In this document: positions 44,201-52,194 of the stretch, in pieces
Layout of the letters: the number at the start of each line of letters is the position of its first letter
Position numbering within the stretch: position 1 is the first letter of the stretch
Source: Bog-366 sp963722555
GTDB lineage: Bacteria; Acidobacteriota; Terriglobia; UBA7540
Direction of reading: 5' to 3'
Length of the DNA stretch: 64,000 nucleotides
Assembly: GCA_963722555.1 (NCBI GenBank)
Contig: CAVRNQ010000005.1
Location: 186,001-250,000 of the forward strand
Notes under the pieces: generated by a model
The model's database searches: none
Seen by the model: only the letters and a program-made list of their open reading frames with translations
What the model was told of the DNA's origin: nothing
Translations under genes and position numbers: made by a program

Positions 44201-44616
44201 TGGGTGCCAGGCCATTTTTGCTGCAGCAACCGACGAAGAACACAGGAGGTGGACCACGATTCTTCTCGACCGCGGTCACCGGCCCCACGGGCACGGGCGG
44301 CATGGGTACCGGGTTCTTCGGCGTACCGACCACGTATAGCCCCTATTGGGGTGGCCAAGTGCAAACGTCACCCGGGAATCTGGGTCGCAATACTTTCACC
44401 GGACCCTCCTGGTCGAATTTTGATTTTTCCATCATCAAGGACACGCACATCACAGAGTCGAAGACCTTGCAGTTCCGGGCGGAGTTCTTCAATCTCCCTA
44501 ACCATGCGACGTTCTCAACTCCGAACGATGATCTTGGAAATTCCAGCTTCGGCCTTTCCACGAGCACGGTGACCTCGGAGCGCCAGATTCAGTTTGGGCT
44601 GAGGTTCATTTTCTAA
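41224..44616 (+). CDS. TonB-dependent receptor with carboxypeptidase-like N-domain
   Basis: 1130 aa, preceded by a near-perfect ribosome site (aaggaggagtc). A long signal region ends around AWSQA (residue 49). The carboxypeptidase-regulatory-like domain (about 50-135: GAIVGVVTDPSGAVVPGVKV) is followed by the plug (about 145-260, with LPLNGRSIGNLIMLQPGM) and a beta-barrel ending RQIQFGLRFIF. It resembles the Oar-like receptor at 35483-38389 in class but lacks the glycine-rich loop and is longer. It is the first gene of a GntR-controlled unit followed by a DHDPS-family aldolase 240 bp downstream, suggesting import of the substrate of that pathway. The substrate itself cannot be read. Confidence 0.94.
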   Translation: MRMKNPQKDETTSLGTSRRRLGWLRYSSPVTWGLLALVFFLIPVPAWSQAVGAIVGVVTDPSGAVVPGVKVTATRVETGISQSTITTSAGTYTIPSLLVGTYTVTAEASGFKSGTATEITLDVSQQREVDFRLALAGVTSIVEVTAAPPLLNTTNGSLAGLVSGDQVQTLPLNGRSIGNLIMLQPGMAPDTGHMGWLSPMWISNGNRGETSVATLDNADATDREMGTIQFWNFNLDAIAEFKVQQNNYSAQFGQGAGTITQLVSKTGTNQFHGSAFEFVRNSVFDAHNAFSTTAVPPLQRNEFGGTFGGPIKKDKTFFFVEYAGFRQMFGEPTIMKVPTAAERQGQITIPDPNIENHPPDQLQVPLNSVAQTVLGKYPQPNQPNGLYGPNTLNVLFKQPTPADQFSVRLDQHFSEKDTFFGRASYINNFIKDRNPLAAIEDPSFASEKLNEPRNYSLSETHIFSPTLLNTFTFTLNRQLEGILPVSQALTLTSFGDGSLSNWGPDTFITEYVETYFEPQDNLTWSKGRHTFNIGGYYQRGRDNGFGVTSLGPNGQYSFGIGTPLLAAIPSTNGGTSLAVGDPSPNGLISLMEGDAQNYGRATTVPGFGPPGGGGAWWGLRVWHLATYLQDDIKVTPKLTVNVGLRYEYNSVPWEVGSRLSEVADYGNLYGKFVLNPQPLYPNDYPNFGPRLGIADRVTSKTVFRGGFGIFTNSIPTVYPDQAPVNFPLATLSWLPNPVYSLTPLPVSLPTLTDLSGNPMPPSGNTKLIPRNTPVNLAPIAAVLGPVGGDYPSDRMRNGYTITGNVTLEQELPGSIDLQVSYVANNGVHLYNQAYPNAYTGAEPQYAPWTQITPGMAEQQVFYNGGYSSYNALQVQARRISTAHGIQFQANYTWGKDQTDSDAVWSAPGESGAIMLNNPQCLKCEYGRASYSVGQRFIANFAYNLPFGGVHGLPKRLTQGWQVLGIFTAQTGFPFTVVSPLGTLQYGYDTYDGVGARPFLLQQPTKNTGGGPRFFSTAVTGPTGTGGMGTGFFGVPTTYSPYWGGQVQTSPGNLGRNTFTGPSWSNFDFSIIKDTHITESKTLQFRAEFFNLPNHATFSTPNDDLGNSSFGLSTSTVTSERQIQFGLRFIF

Positions 44617-44855
44617 CGCTTGGCCAGCGGGTTGTCTTGTTGCCGTCGGGGCGTGTCGGGGTGCGGTTGCATGGTTGGATGTGGGTGCAGCCACCCCGGC
44701 ATGCTCCCGCCGGTTGACTTCGAAGGATGCTGCTGATCCGATTCGGGTCGCCTCGTTCTCTCTTATCGCAACGGGTGAGACCTTAGGATCGCTTCGGAAT
44801 CACGCACCCAGGCCTGCCCACGGCTGGCCTCATCTTTGCTTGAGGATCAGGCGCT

Positions 44856-45803
44856 ATGTCCAAGGTTTTTCACCTGTCGGGTGTGTACGTGGCGCTCCCC
44901 ACGCCCTTCGGGGACCAAGGGCGTCCCGAGGCCGGCGGTCTCGACCCTCTGCTCGATGACCTTCTCGCTTCCGGCATCACGGGATTCTGCCTGGGCGGTG
45001 TAACGGGTGAGTACGCGGTCTGTGATGTCGAGGACAGGCTGCAGTTGTTTCGCCACGTGGCACGGCGCGTCGCCCAGCGGGTTCCCTTGATCTTCGGGGT
45101 AAGCGCGGAGCATTCCCGGCAGGTGCGACGGATGGCGGAGGTCGCCGCGGATCTGGGGGCCGTCGCGGTGCTGCTGGCGCCGCCCGCTTACTTCTGCTTC
45201 CAGCCGCCCGACCTCGCGGAAATCATCCCCCAAGTCGCTCGGAACCTACCCCTGCCGGTGCTGCTCTACCACATCCCGCAGTTCGCGAGTGACCTGGGCA
45301 TCGCGGGGATTCTCCAGCTTGTTCAGGCGGAGGGAAATATCGTCGGAATCAAAGACAGTTCCGGTCGGCGGACGACCCTGAAGCAGTTGGCGGCAGCCAA
45401 GCATGCGACCGACTTCACGCTCATGAACGGCAGTGACGACCTGTTTCTTACAGGTCTTAAACTGGGGGCCGACGGATGCATCTCGGGGCTGAGTTGCATT
45501 TTTCCGGAACTCATACTCGGGATCTACCGCGCCTTCCAGGAACGTGACGACCAGCGGGCCGCCCCTTTACAGCAACTCGTGCAAGAGTTAGCCACGGCGG
45601 CAGGCGAACTTCCCACACCCTGGGCAGTAAAGATCGCTCTGAGGGTCGAAGGCTATCCGCTGGACTCGCTAACCTGGCCGCTCAGCGCACGATTGGCAGC
45701 GCGGGCAGAGGAATTCCGCCAATGGTTCCAGAAGTGGGCCCCCCTAGCCCGCGAGCGAATGCCGGCTTCCAATTCATCGCAGCACGCGAAGGCAACCGGA
45801 TAG
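44856..45803 (+). CDS. Dihydrodipicolinate synthase family aldolase/lyase
   Basis: 315 aa, class I aldolase TIM barrel of the DapA/NanA family. Visible: GGVTGEYAVCDVEDRLQLF (substituting for the GTTGE motif of DapA), PVLLYHIPQF with tyrosine Y138, and VGIKDSSGR with Schiff-base lysine K166. Members split or join pyruvate and an aldehyde, or dehydrate sugar acids (KDG, 5-keto-4-deoxyglucarate, hydroxyproline intermediates, N-acetylneuraminate). Being next to a GntR regulator and TonB receptor, and not in a lysine gene cluster, it is more likely catabolic than lysine-biosynthetic. GAGG lies upstream of the ATG. The TAG stop is at the edge of a family 3 element. Confidence 0.88.
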   Translation: MSKVFHLSGVYVALPTPFGDQGRPEAGGLDPLLDDLLASGITGFCLGGVTGEYAVCDVEDRLQLFRHVARRVAQRVPLIFGVSAEHSRQVRRMAEVAADLGAVAVLLAPPAYFCFQPPDLAEIIPQVARNLPLPVLLYHIPQFASDLGIAGILQLVQAEGNIVGIKDSSGRRTTLKQLAAAKHATDFTLMNGSDDLFLTGLKLGADGCISGLSCIFPELILGIYRAFQERDDQRAAPLQQLVQELATAAGELPTPWAVKIALRVEGYPLDSLTWPLSARLAARAEEFRQWFQKWAPLARERMPASNSSQHAKATG

Positions 45804-46212
45804 CAAGCCCGGATTTCTCACCACGGAATTGGAAGGGCGGGGCTTTACAGGCTGCGGAAAAACGCTTCCCTGCTGTCATTCTGAGCCTTTCGCTGTCATC
45901 CTGAGCGTAGCGAAGGATCTCGCTCTGCCGGCTCAGGGTAAACTTCGCGAAGAATCTCGCTCTGCGCATTTTCATGGCAATACGAGTTTCTTCGTCGCCT
46001 GCGGCTCCTCTCCAGAACATCGGCGCGGAACTCCTGTGTTTTCAACAAAACGGCGCTTCGCGTCCTGCGCCGATGTTCTGACATCACGGATAGCCGCTTT
46101 CGGCTATCCTTGCCCAGAATGACAGTCCCGACGGGTTTTTCCGCAGCCTGTTTAGCCCCGCCCTTCCGGCAGACCCCAAAAGCGTCCCAGCGTGGTGAGA
46201 AACTCGGGCTAG
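45801..46212. repeat. Long family 3 element
   Basis: Left end tagcaagcccggatttctca starts in the stop codon of the aldolase gene; right end gtggtgagaaactcgggctag closes with CTAG at 46209-46212. Inside are ggaagggcggggctttacag, multiple tgtcat-ctgag hairpins, and an extra internal hairpin block (about 46010-46110) not present in the other copies. It fills most of the 45804-46294 gap. Confidence 0.78.
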
Positions 46213-46294
46213 CCCCAAACAACCGGTCTGGGGGGCAAGGCTTGAAGGCACGCCCTTCCGTGGACCTGGCAGGGTGGCCGGTGACCCGTGGGAC

Positions 46295-48715
46295 TCACTC
46301 CACGGCGCGCTGGTACTTGCAATTTTCGTTCGGGCAGTGGCGGACGGTCTCACCGGTCTTGCGGTTGTTCTTTTCCAGCAGGATCGGCGAGCCGCATGTG
46401 GGGCACGCCTCGGCGACCGGTTTATCCCAGGCCGTGAATTTGCACTCGGGATAGCGGCTGCAGCCGTAGAACGTCTTGCCGCGCTTGGACCGGCGCACCA
46501 CGATCTCACCCGTGCAGCCTTTTTCGGGGCAGGGGATTCCCAGCCTCTCCCGTTTCACATACTTGCACTGGGGGTAGTTGCTGCAGGCGGTGAACTGTCC
46601 GTAACGGCCGTGTTTGATCACCAGGTGGTTGCCGCACTCCGGGCACTTCTCTTCCAGCGGCGTGTCACCCACCGCGGTGGCATTTCCTTCCTTGATAACA
46701 ATCTTTTTGGTATTGCGGCATTCGGGATAGCCGGTGCAGGCCAGGAAGTAGCCGAAGCGGCCGCGTTTCACGGTCATGGGTTTGCCGCACTTCTGGCAGT
46801 TCTCGGCGGCGACTTCCGGAGCGGGCGGCGCGGCGCTGGCGTATTGGGCGGCGAGCGCCGGGGGCAGGTCGCTGGTGCCATCGCAATCCGGGTATCCCGT
46901 GCACGCCAGGAATTGGCCATTGCGCCCCAGCCGGATCACCATGGGCTTGCCGCATTTCTCACACTTGATGGCGGTGGGAATGCCTTCACCCTTGACATCC
47001 ACCATTTCGCGCTCGGCCAGGCGCAGGTCTTTCTTGAACTTCTTGTAGAATTCATCCAGCGCGTCGGTCCAGGAAAGTTTCCCCTCCTCCACTTCGTCGA
47101 GTTCTTCTTCCATGCGTGCGGTGTAAGCGACGTCAAAGATATCCCTGAAGTTTTTCACGAGTAAGTCGCTGACCAGCATGCCCAGCTCGGTGGGATAAAA
47201 GCGCCCCTGGTTTTTCTCCACGTACTCGCGGTTCTGAATGACGGAAAGAATGGAGGCGTAGGTGGAAGGCCGGCCGATCCCCTTTTCTTCCAGCATCTTC
47301 ACCAGCGTGGCTTCGTTGAAGCGCGGCGGCGGTTCCGTGAAATGCTGTTCGGGAAGAAGCTTGTGCAGTTTCAGCCGCTCGCCCTCGGCCACCTGCGGCA
47401 GGCGATGTTTCAGTTCCTCGTCTTCCTCCAGTTCCGCTTTCTCGTCTTTGCCTTCCTCGTAAACGGCGCGGAAGCCGTTGAACTTCTCAACCGAACCAGT
47501 GGCGCGCAGGAGGTAGTCGCCCGCCGCGATATCGACCGTGGTCTGGTCGAATACCGCGGGCGTCATTTGGGAGGCGACGAAGCGCTGCCAGATCAGCTTA
47601 TAGAGTTTGAATTCATCCGGGCCGAGAGACCTACGAAGCGAATCCGGCGTGCGCGTGACGTCGGTGGGCCGAATCGCCTCGTGGGCGTCCTGCGCGCCCT
47701 TCTTGCTCTTGTAACGGATGGCCTCCGCGGGGAGATAATCGTTCCCAAAAGTCTTCTGGATATAGCCGCGCGCCGCAGCCAGCGCGCCTTCTGCCACGCG
47801 CGTGGAATCCGTGCGCATATAAGTGATGAGTCCGACGGCGCCTTCCTCTCCGAGCTCGATGCCCTCGTAGAGGTGCTGGGCCACCATCATGGTTTTCTTG
47901 GCATAGAAGTGCAGCTTGCGCACGCCTTCCTGTTGTAGCTTGCTGGTGATGAAGGGCGGGACCGGGTACTTACGCTTTTCCTTGGTGGTGACCGACTGCA
48001 CCACCAGGTCGGCGGCCTGGATCGCCGCCGTGATCCGATCCGCCGTCACCTGGTCGGGAATCTCCAGGTCCTTGCCCTGGAATTTCGCCAGGCGCGCGTC
48101 GAAGGCGGGAGGCTTTTTGCCTTCCACGTGCGCTGTGATGGTCCAGTATTCCTGCTTCTGAAACGCCTGGATTTCCCGCTCGCGCTCGACGATCAGCCGC
48201 AGCGCCACGGTCTGCACGCGCCCCGCGGAAATTCCGCGCCTGACCTTTTCCCAGAGCAGCGGGCTGACCTGGTAGCCCACCAGGCGGTCCAGGATGCGGC
48301 GCGCCTGTTGTGCGTCCACCAGGTGCGCATCGATTTCGCCCGGGTGTTCGAAAGCTTCCCGCACGGCATCGCGCGTAATCTCGTTGAAGAGCACCCGGTA
48401 ATACTTCTTGCGGCTGGAGTTCAGCAGCTCGCGCAGGTGCTGGCAGATGGCTTCGCCCTCGCGGTCCGGGTCAGCCGCGAGATAAATGGCGCTCACCTTG
48501 GCGGCTGCGGATTTCAGCTCGGCAATCACACTCTTCTTGGCGGGGATGGAGATGTAAGTCGGCTTGAACCCGTGCTCGACATCGACGCCCAGGTCTTTCT
48601 TGGGGAGGTCCATGACGTGTCCCATGGACGCCTTCACCGTGAAGTCAGGCCCCAGATACTTATTGATGGTCTTCGCCTTGGCCGGCGATTCCACAATGAC
48701 GAGGGATTTGGTCAT
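46295..48715 (-). CDS. topA: DNA topoisomerase I
   Basis: 806 aa type IA topoisomerase, which relaxes negatively supercoiled DNA. Toprim domain: MTKSLVIVESPAKAKTI with E9 and ADPDREGEA with the acidic triad (82-86). The catalytic tyrosine is Y299 in VGLITYMRTDSTR. After the core (to about 585) come zinc ribbons: CEKCGKPM, CQKCGKPM, CPECGNHL, CPEKGCTGEI, CPTCGSPI, each with its second cysteine pair, giving five C-terminal ribbons by eye. Length and order are normal for bacterial TopA. It lies downstream of dprA on the same strand, the usual order, but 449 bp apart because a palindromic element occupies the gap. Confidence 0.96.
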   Translation of the reverse strand: MTKSLVIVESPAKAKTINKYLGPDFTVKASMGHVMDLPKKDLGVDVEHGFKPTYISIPAKKSVIAELKSAAAKVSAIYLAADPDREGEAICQHLRELLNSSRKKYYRVLFNEITRDAVREAFEHPGEIDAHLVDAQQARRILDRLVGYQVSPLLWEKVRRGISAGRVQTVALRLIVEREREIQAFQKQEYWTITAHVEGKKPPAFDARLAKFQGKDLEIPDQVTADRITAAIQAADLVVQSVTTKEKRKYPVPPFITSKLQQEGVRKLHFYAKKTMMVAQHLYEGIELGEEGAVGLITYMRTDSTRVAEGALAAARGYIQKTFGNDYLPAEAIRYKSKKGAQDAHEAIRPTDVTRTPDSLRRSLGPDEFKLYKLIWQRFVASQMTPAVFDQTTVDIAAGDYLLRATGSVEKFNGFRAVYEEGKDEKAELEEDEELKHRLPQVAEGERLKLHKLLPEQHFTEPPPRFNEATLVKMLEEKGIGRPSTYASILSVIQNREYVEKNQGRFYPTELGMLVSDLLVKNFRDIFDVAYTARMEEELDEVEEGKLSWTDALDEFYKKFKKDLRLAEREMVDVKGEGIPTAIKCEKCGKPMVIRLGRNGQFLACTGYPDCDGTSDLPPALAAQYASAAPPAPEVAAENCQKCGKPMTVKRGRFGYFLACTGYPECRNTKKIVIKEGNATAVGDTPLEEKCPECGNHLVIKHGRYGQFTACSNYPQCKYVKRERLGIPCPEKGCTGEIVVRRSKRGKTFYGCSRYPECKFTAWDKPVAEACPTCGSPILLEKNNRKTGETVRHCPNENCKYQRAVE

Positions 48716-48812
48716 AAGTCCGTATGAAAAGCTTCCCGCGATCCGCAGTTAGCTATCAGCTTCGATCCTTTCTGGATAACGTTTGCAATTCCTCCACGCG
48801 GAACGCTAACCC

Positions 48813-49106
48813 CAATACGGTTCACTTAAGGGGTACCAGGAAAACACTTCTGAATTCGTTCCTGGGTGACCCCCTCACCCGTCCCGCCCCGGCTGGAGAA
48901 AGCGCCGGTTGCGGGCCACCCTCTCCCCCAAGGGGGAGAGGGCAGTTAATTCCAATCAACACTCCCCTCGCGCCCTGGGGGCGAGGGCAAAAAAATCAAA
49001 TCAACGCTCCCCTCGCCCCCTTGGGGGAGAGGGGCCGGGGGTGAGGGGGTCGCGCCTGACGAAGCCCGGATCCAATTTCCTGAAACCCCTGAAGTGAACA
49101 GCATTG
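48813..49106. mobile_element. Family 4 element with terminal inverted repeats
   Basis: Left end caatacggttcacttaaggg and right end ending gaagtgaacagcattg are imperfect inverted repeats of about 22 bp. The interior is a large palindrome: gtgaccccctcacccg to gtgagggggtcgcg, with several ccctctcccccaagggg-type hairpins. Flanks 48803-48812 and 49107-49116 match at 8 of 10 bases, consistent with an aged 10-bp target duplication. It fills the dprA-topA gap. Confidence 0.8.
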
Positions 49107-49164
49107 ATGCTAACTCATCCAGCGTCCCTTTGATTCCCAACCTGGTTGCAAGGATTCCCCGGCC

Positions 49165-50298
49165 CTACAGTTTACGGATGAAGTTCTTTCCTGGCAACTG
49201 GCGGACCAACCCGCTCATTTCCAGCTCCAGGAGCGCGGCCAGAACTCGCGGATGGGGAAGCTCAGCGGCGCCCCCAATCTCATCCACGAAAAGCGCCTGG
49301 TCAGCCCGCAAAACTGCGAAGACCGCTTTCTGATCCGGTTTCAGCGAGGCTGCGAAGAGCGAAGCGGCCTGGTCGTCCCTCGGTTCTCCTTCCGATGCCT
49401 CCACGGGAGGCAGGAGTTCGATGCGAATCTCGGCCGGGAATTCTTCGATCACGTCCATCCACTGATCCACCAGCTTCGCCCCCTGCTTGAGGAGATGGTT
49501 GGGGCCGAAGCTTTGGGGCGAGGTGATGTTCCCTGGCACGGCATAGACTTCGCGGTTCTGTTCCACCGCCAGGCGCGCGGTGATGAGCGACCCGCTGTAC
49601 TCCGCGGCTTCCACGACCACCACGCCGAGCGAGAGCCCGCTGATAATCCGGTTGCGGATGGGGAAGTTTTCCGGCGTCGGCCCAGTCCGCAGAGGGAATT
49701 CCGAAACGACGGCCCCGGATTTGGCAATCTGCTCCGCCAAGCGTTGGTTCTCCCGCGGATAGATGACGTCAAGGCCCGAGCCCAGCACGGCGACAGTCTT
49801 CCCCGGCGCCTCCAGCGCTCCCCGATGCGCGGCGGAATCGATGCCGCGCGCCAGGCCACTGACCACCACAAGTTGCCGCAGCGCCAAATCATGCGCCAGC
49901 CGGTGCGCCACGGAGCTGCCATAGGCGCTGGGCCGCCGCGTTCCGACCATGGCCACCGCGTGCTGCGCAAGGACGGCGGTGTCGCCGCGCACATAGAGCA
50001 GCAGAGGCGCGTCCGGAATCTGCTTGAGCAGCGGGGGATAATCCTCGCTGTCGAAGGCGACCAGCCGGAACTCCGCCTGGGCCGCCTCCTGCACCTCCTT
50101 TTCGGCTTCTTTCAGGCAGGCTTGAGCGAAAATCGCCTGCGCCACACGTGCGGGAAGACCGCAACTCTCGAGTTCGGTCAGCGAGGCCATGTACGCGGCC
50201 TGCGGCGATCCGAAATGCTCGATGAGCTTGTGCGACCCGCGGATACCCAGGCCTTCGATGCGTGTCAAAGCGACCCAGAAAACTAAAGCTTCGTCCAT
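49165..50298 (-). CDS. dprA: DNA processing protein DprA
   Basis: 377 aa from the ATG at 50298 (MDEALVFWVALTRIEGLG); a GTG at 50328 would add ten residues. DprA loads RecA onto incoming single-stranded DNA in natural transformation. An N-terminal helix-hairpin-helix/SAM-like region (about 1-75) is followed by the Rossmann-like DprA domain with VAMVGTRRPSAYGSSVA, VSGLARGIDSAAHRGAL, TVAVLGSGLDVIYPREN and EAAEYSGSLITARLAVEQ, and by a C-terminal winged-helix (DprA_WH, about 310-377). All expected parts are present. It lies upstream of topA, a classic bacterial pairing. Confidence 0.95.
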   Translation of the reverse strand: MDEALVFWVALTRIEGLGIRGSHKLIEHFGSPQAAYMASLTELESCGLPARVAQAIFAQACLKEAEKEVQEAAQAEFRLVAFDSEDYPPLLKQIPDAPLLLYVRGDTAVLAQHAVAMVGTRRPSAYGSSVAHRLAHDLALRQLVVVSGLARGIDSAAHRGALEAPGKTVAVLGSGLDVIYPRENQRLAEQIAKSGAVVSEFPLRTGPTPENFPIRNRIISGLSLGVVVVEAAEYSGSLITARLAVEQNREVYAVPGNITSPQSFGPNHLLKQGAKLVDQWMDVIEEFPAEIRIELLPPVEASEGEPRDDQAASLFAASLKPDQKAVFAVLRADQALFVDEIGGAAELPHPRVLAALLELEMSGLVRQLPGKNFIRKL

Positions 50299-50832
50299 GG
50301 TATTGGTTTCAACTCGTGCCCGCAGCACCTGCGATTTGAACGGATTGATATCTCCTACAGGGAATATGTCTGGGGCATGCCCTTGCTTCTGCCAGTTGTT
50401 CGCGTTCTACAGTCTCAAAACCGGGGCCGGCAATGCAAGGCGAAAAATTCTGGGCGGCGCCGCGGGGTTTTGCTGACCAGCCGGTTTTGCCGGAACCGCG
50501 CGTCTCGTCCGTCGGCCCCGGCGCGGCAGGCCGGCACAATTTCCCTACCACCACGCCGCCCTTTTCGCCATGCCCCTGACTTTGGCCCCCAGCTACGGAA
50601 GCGTGGCGCCACACCCCCATGAGGATTCGACGGTTGGCCGCCACCCCGCCTGCAAGCCGGTTGAAACTCCTCACCCTTGAGTGGAATAATAGGGCGCCGG
50701 CTCCTGCCCCGAGGGCGCGGTTTCGTCTTCGCGAAGGGAATTAAGACTTGCCCTTGCGACAGCCGATAAGCTAAAGGAAGGATTGCGAAGACGCGGGCGT
50801 TCGAGCCGGAGAAGCGTCGAGGTTTGCCTCCA
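50299..50832. other. Gap upstream of the triplicated locus
   Basis: No gene is supported between dprA and the first paralogue; short ORFs here lack coding character and ribosome sites. The last 180 bases carry the promoter-like block that is repeated before the second paralogue. The divergent arrangement means the dprA promoter must also be here, but I cannot place it. Confidence 0.5.
50661..50690 (+). promoter_or_regulatory. Candidate promoter of paralogue 1
   Basis: TTGAAA, an 18-bp spacer, AATAAT. The surrounding block (about 50661-50780, including gagtggaataatagggcgcc) is conserved upstream of paralogue 2 at 52024-52140, which supports a functional promoter and leader copied with the gene. 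Confidence 0.5.
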
Positions 50833-51947
50833 ATGAGTTCGAACTACGAGGGTCGGTACAAAGGCCGCTGGGTTTCGGCACTCATCCTAATCATCTTCAG
50901 CGTGGCATCGTCGGCGGCCGGGCAATTCGCGAAAAGGGGTGGGCGCTTGAGCAGCGACCGGTTCGACCCGGCAGATTTCGCAAGCTCCAAGCCGCAGCTT
51001 CTTAATGCCGACTCGAACCCCACGCTACGCTACCCCATCGTGAGGTTCTCAGGCTTGTCCGTTTTCAGCGCCTCCTACGGATGGCTTGACGTGTCGCGCG
51101 AAGCAGTCCACTACAACGCCGTTTCCCCTCCCAACAAGGTGCAGGAAGGGTTCGTCGTGCCTTACAAAGAGATTAGCGATGTCAAGATGGCGCACGGCGG
51201 TTTGACGTTCCACGGGCAGGCGAAAAAGTACAACATCTTCTACATGCCTCAGGATGGCTGGGGGAGTATCCGCAGCGGCTCCGGCTTTATGGCGGCCGCC
51301 GTTGAGAACGCGCCCGGGACGACATCGATCTCACTGGCGCTGAGAGACTTTGACCACGTCCTGGCTATGGTGAAGCCTCCTCCCGCGCCACCGCCCGTCG
51401 TGGCCCAACCGGTTGCGCCCCCGCCCGCCGAACCCAAGCCCGCCGCGCCCCCCGCTCCGCCCCGATCGTGCTCTCGGCGCCCTCGGGCGCCGGCGCCAAC
51501 CAGGTGATCGAAGTGAAGGAATCCCCCCTGGTTATCCGCGGCGTGGCCATGGACAGTACCGGCATTCCGGTCGTCTCCATCAATGGTGCGCTCGCCAACA
51601 TGCGTCCCCAAAATGCGCAGGCGGCGGAATTCTGGACGGACCCGCTGCCGCTTCAGTCTGGGGGTAATCGCATCCAGATCGTGGCCTCGAACTCGGCCCA
51701 CGTGGAGGCCCAACTGGTTTTTATTGTCCATTACGCTCCCAGACCGCCGCCCAATCCCCGGGCGTTGAGCAAACCCCAGATTATCTCCTTGCTGCAGGGC
51801 GGAGTCCTCAGCGGGCGCATCGCGACGATCATCAAGGAACGCGGCATCAAGTTCACGCCTACGGCGGACGACCTGAATGACCTGCGCGCCGCGGGCGCCG
51901 ATGATGAGTTGATCGGGGCCATCCAGCAGGCGGCGCCGGCACCGTGA
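50833..51947 (+). pseudogene. Secreted three-domain protein, paralogue 1, frameshifted
   Basis: Start ATG at 50833, corresponding to the start of paralogue 2. Signal peptide about 10-33. N-terminal domain (about 50-175: PQLLNADSNPTLRYPIV, SASYGWLDVSREAVHYNAVS, FVVPYKEISDVKMAHGG) looks like a small beta domain of PH-like character. A Pro/Ala linker follows. In the linker, at about 51461-51464, one base is missing compared with paralogue 2 (ccccgatcgtg against cccgcgatcgtg), so the first frame ends at 51507. The second frame continues the homology: NQVIEVKESPLVIRGVAMDS (Ig-like beta domain) and a C-terminal helical module IISLLQGGVLSGRIATIIKE to the TGA at 51947. Function unknown. Confidence 0.75.
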
Positions 51948-52023
51948 ACCCACTCCACGCGCGTTCTTCGTACCCCCCTTTCGGAAGAGGAAACGACATT
52001 TCTACCTACGGCTTGGAAGCCGG

Positions 52024-52053
52024 TTGTAACTTCTCACTCACGAGTGGAATAAT
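52024..52053 (+). promoter_or_regulatory. Candidate promoter of paralogue 2
   Basis: TTGTAA, an 18-bp spacer, AATAAT, in the same relative place and context as the candidate at 50661-50690. Confidence 0.5.
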
Positions 52054-52194
52054 AGGGCGCCGACTCCTGTCCAGAGGGAGCAGCTTCGCTCTCGCGAAGA
52101 AGATTAAGACTTCACCTCGCGACCGCCGATGAATTAGGGGGAGGTTGCGGAGTTGCAGGCACCCAAGCCGGCAGAGAGTGGAGGTCGATCTCCG

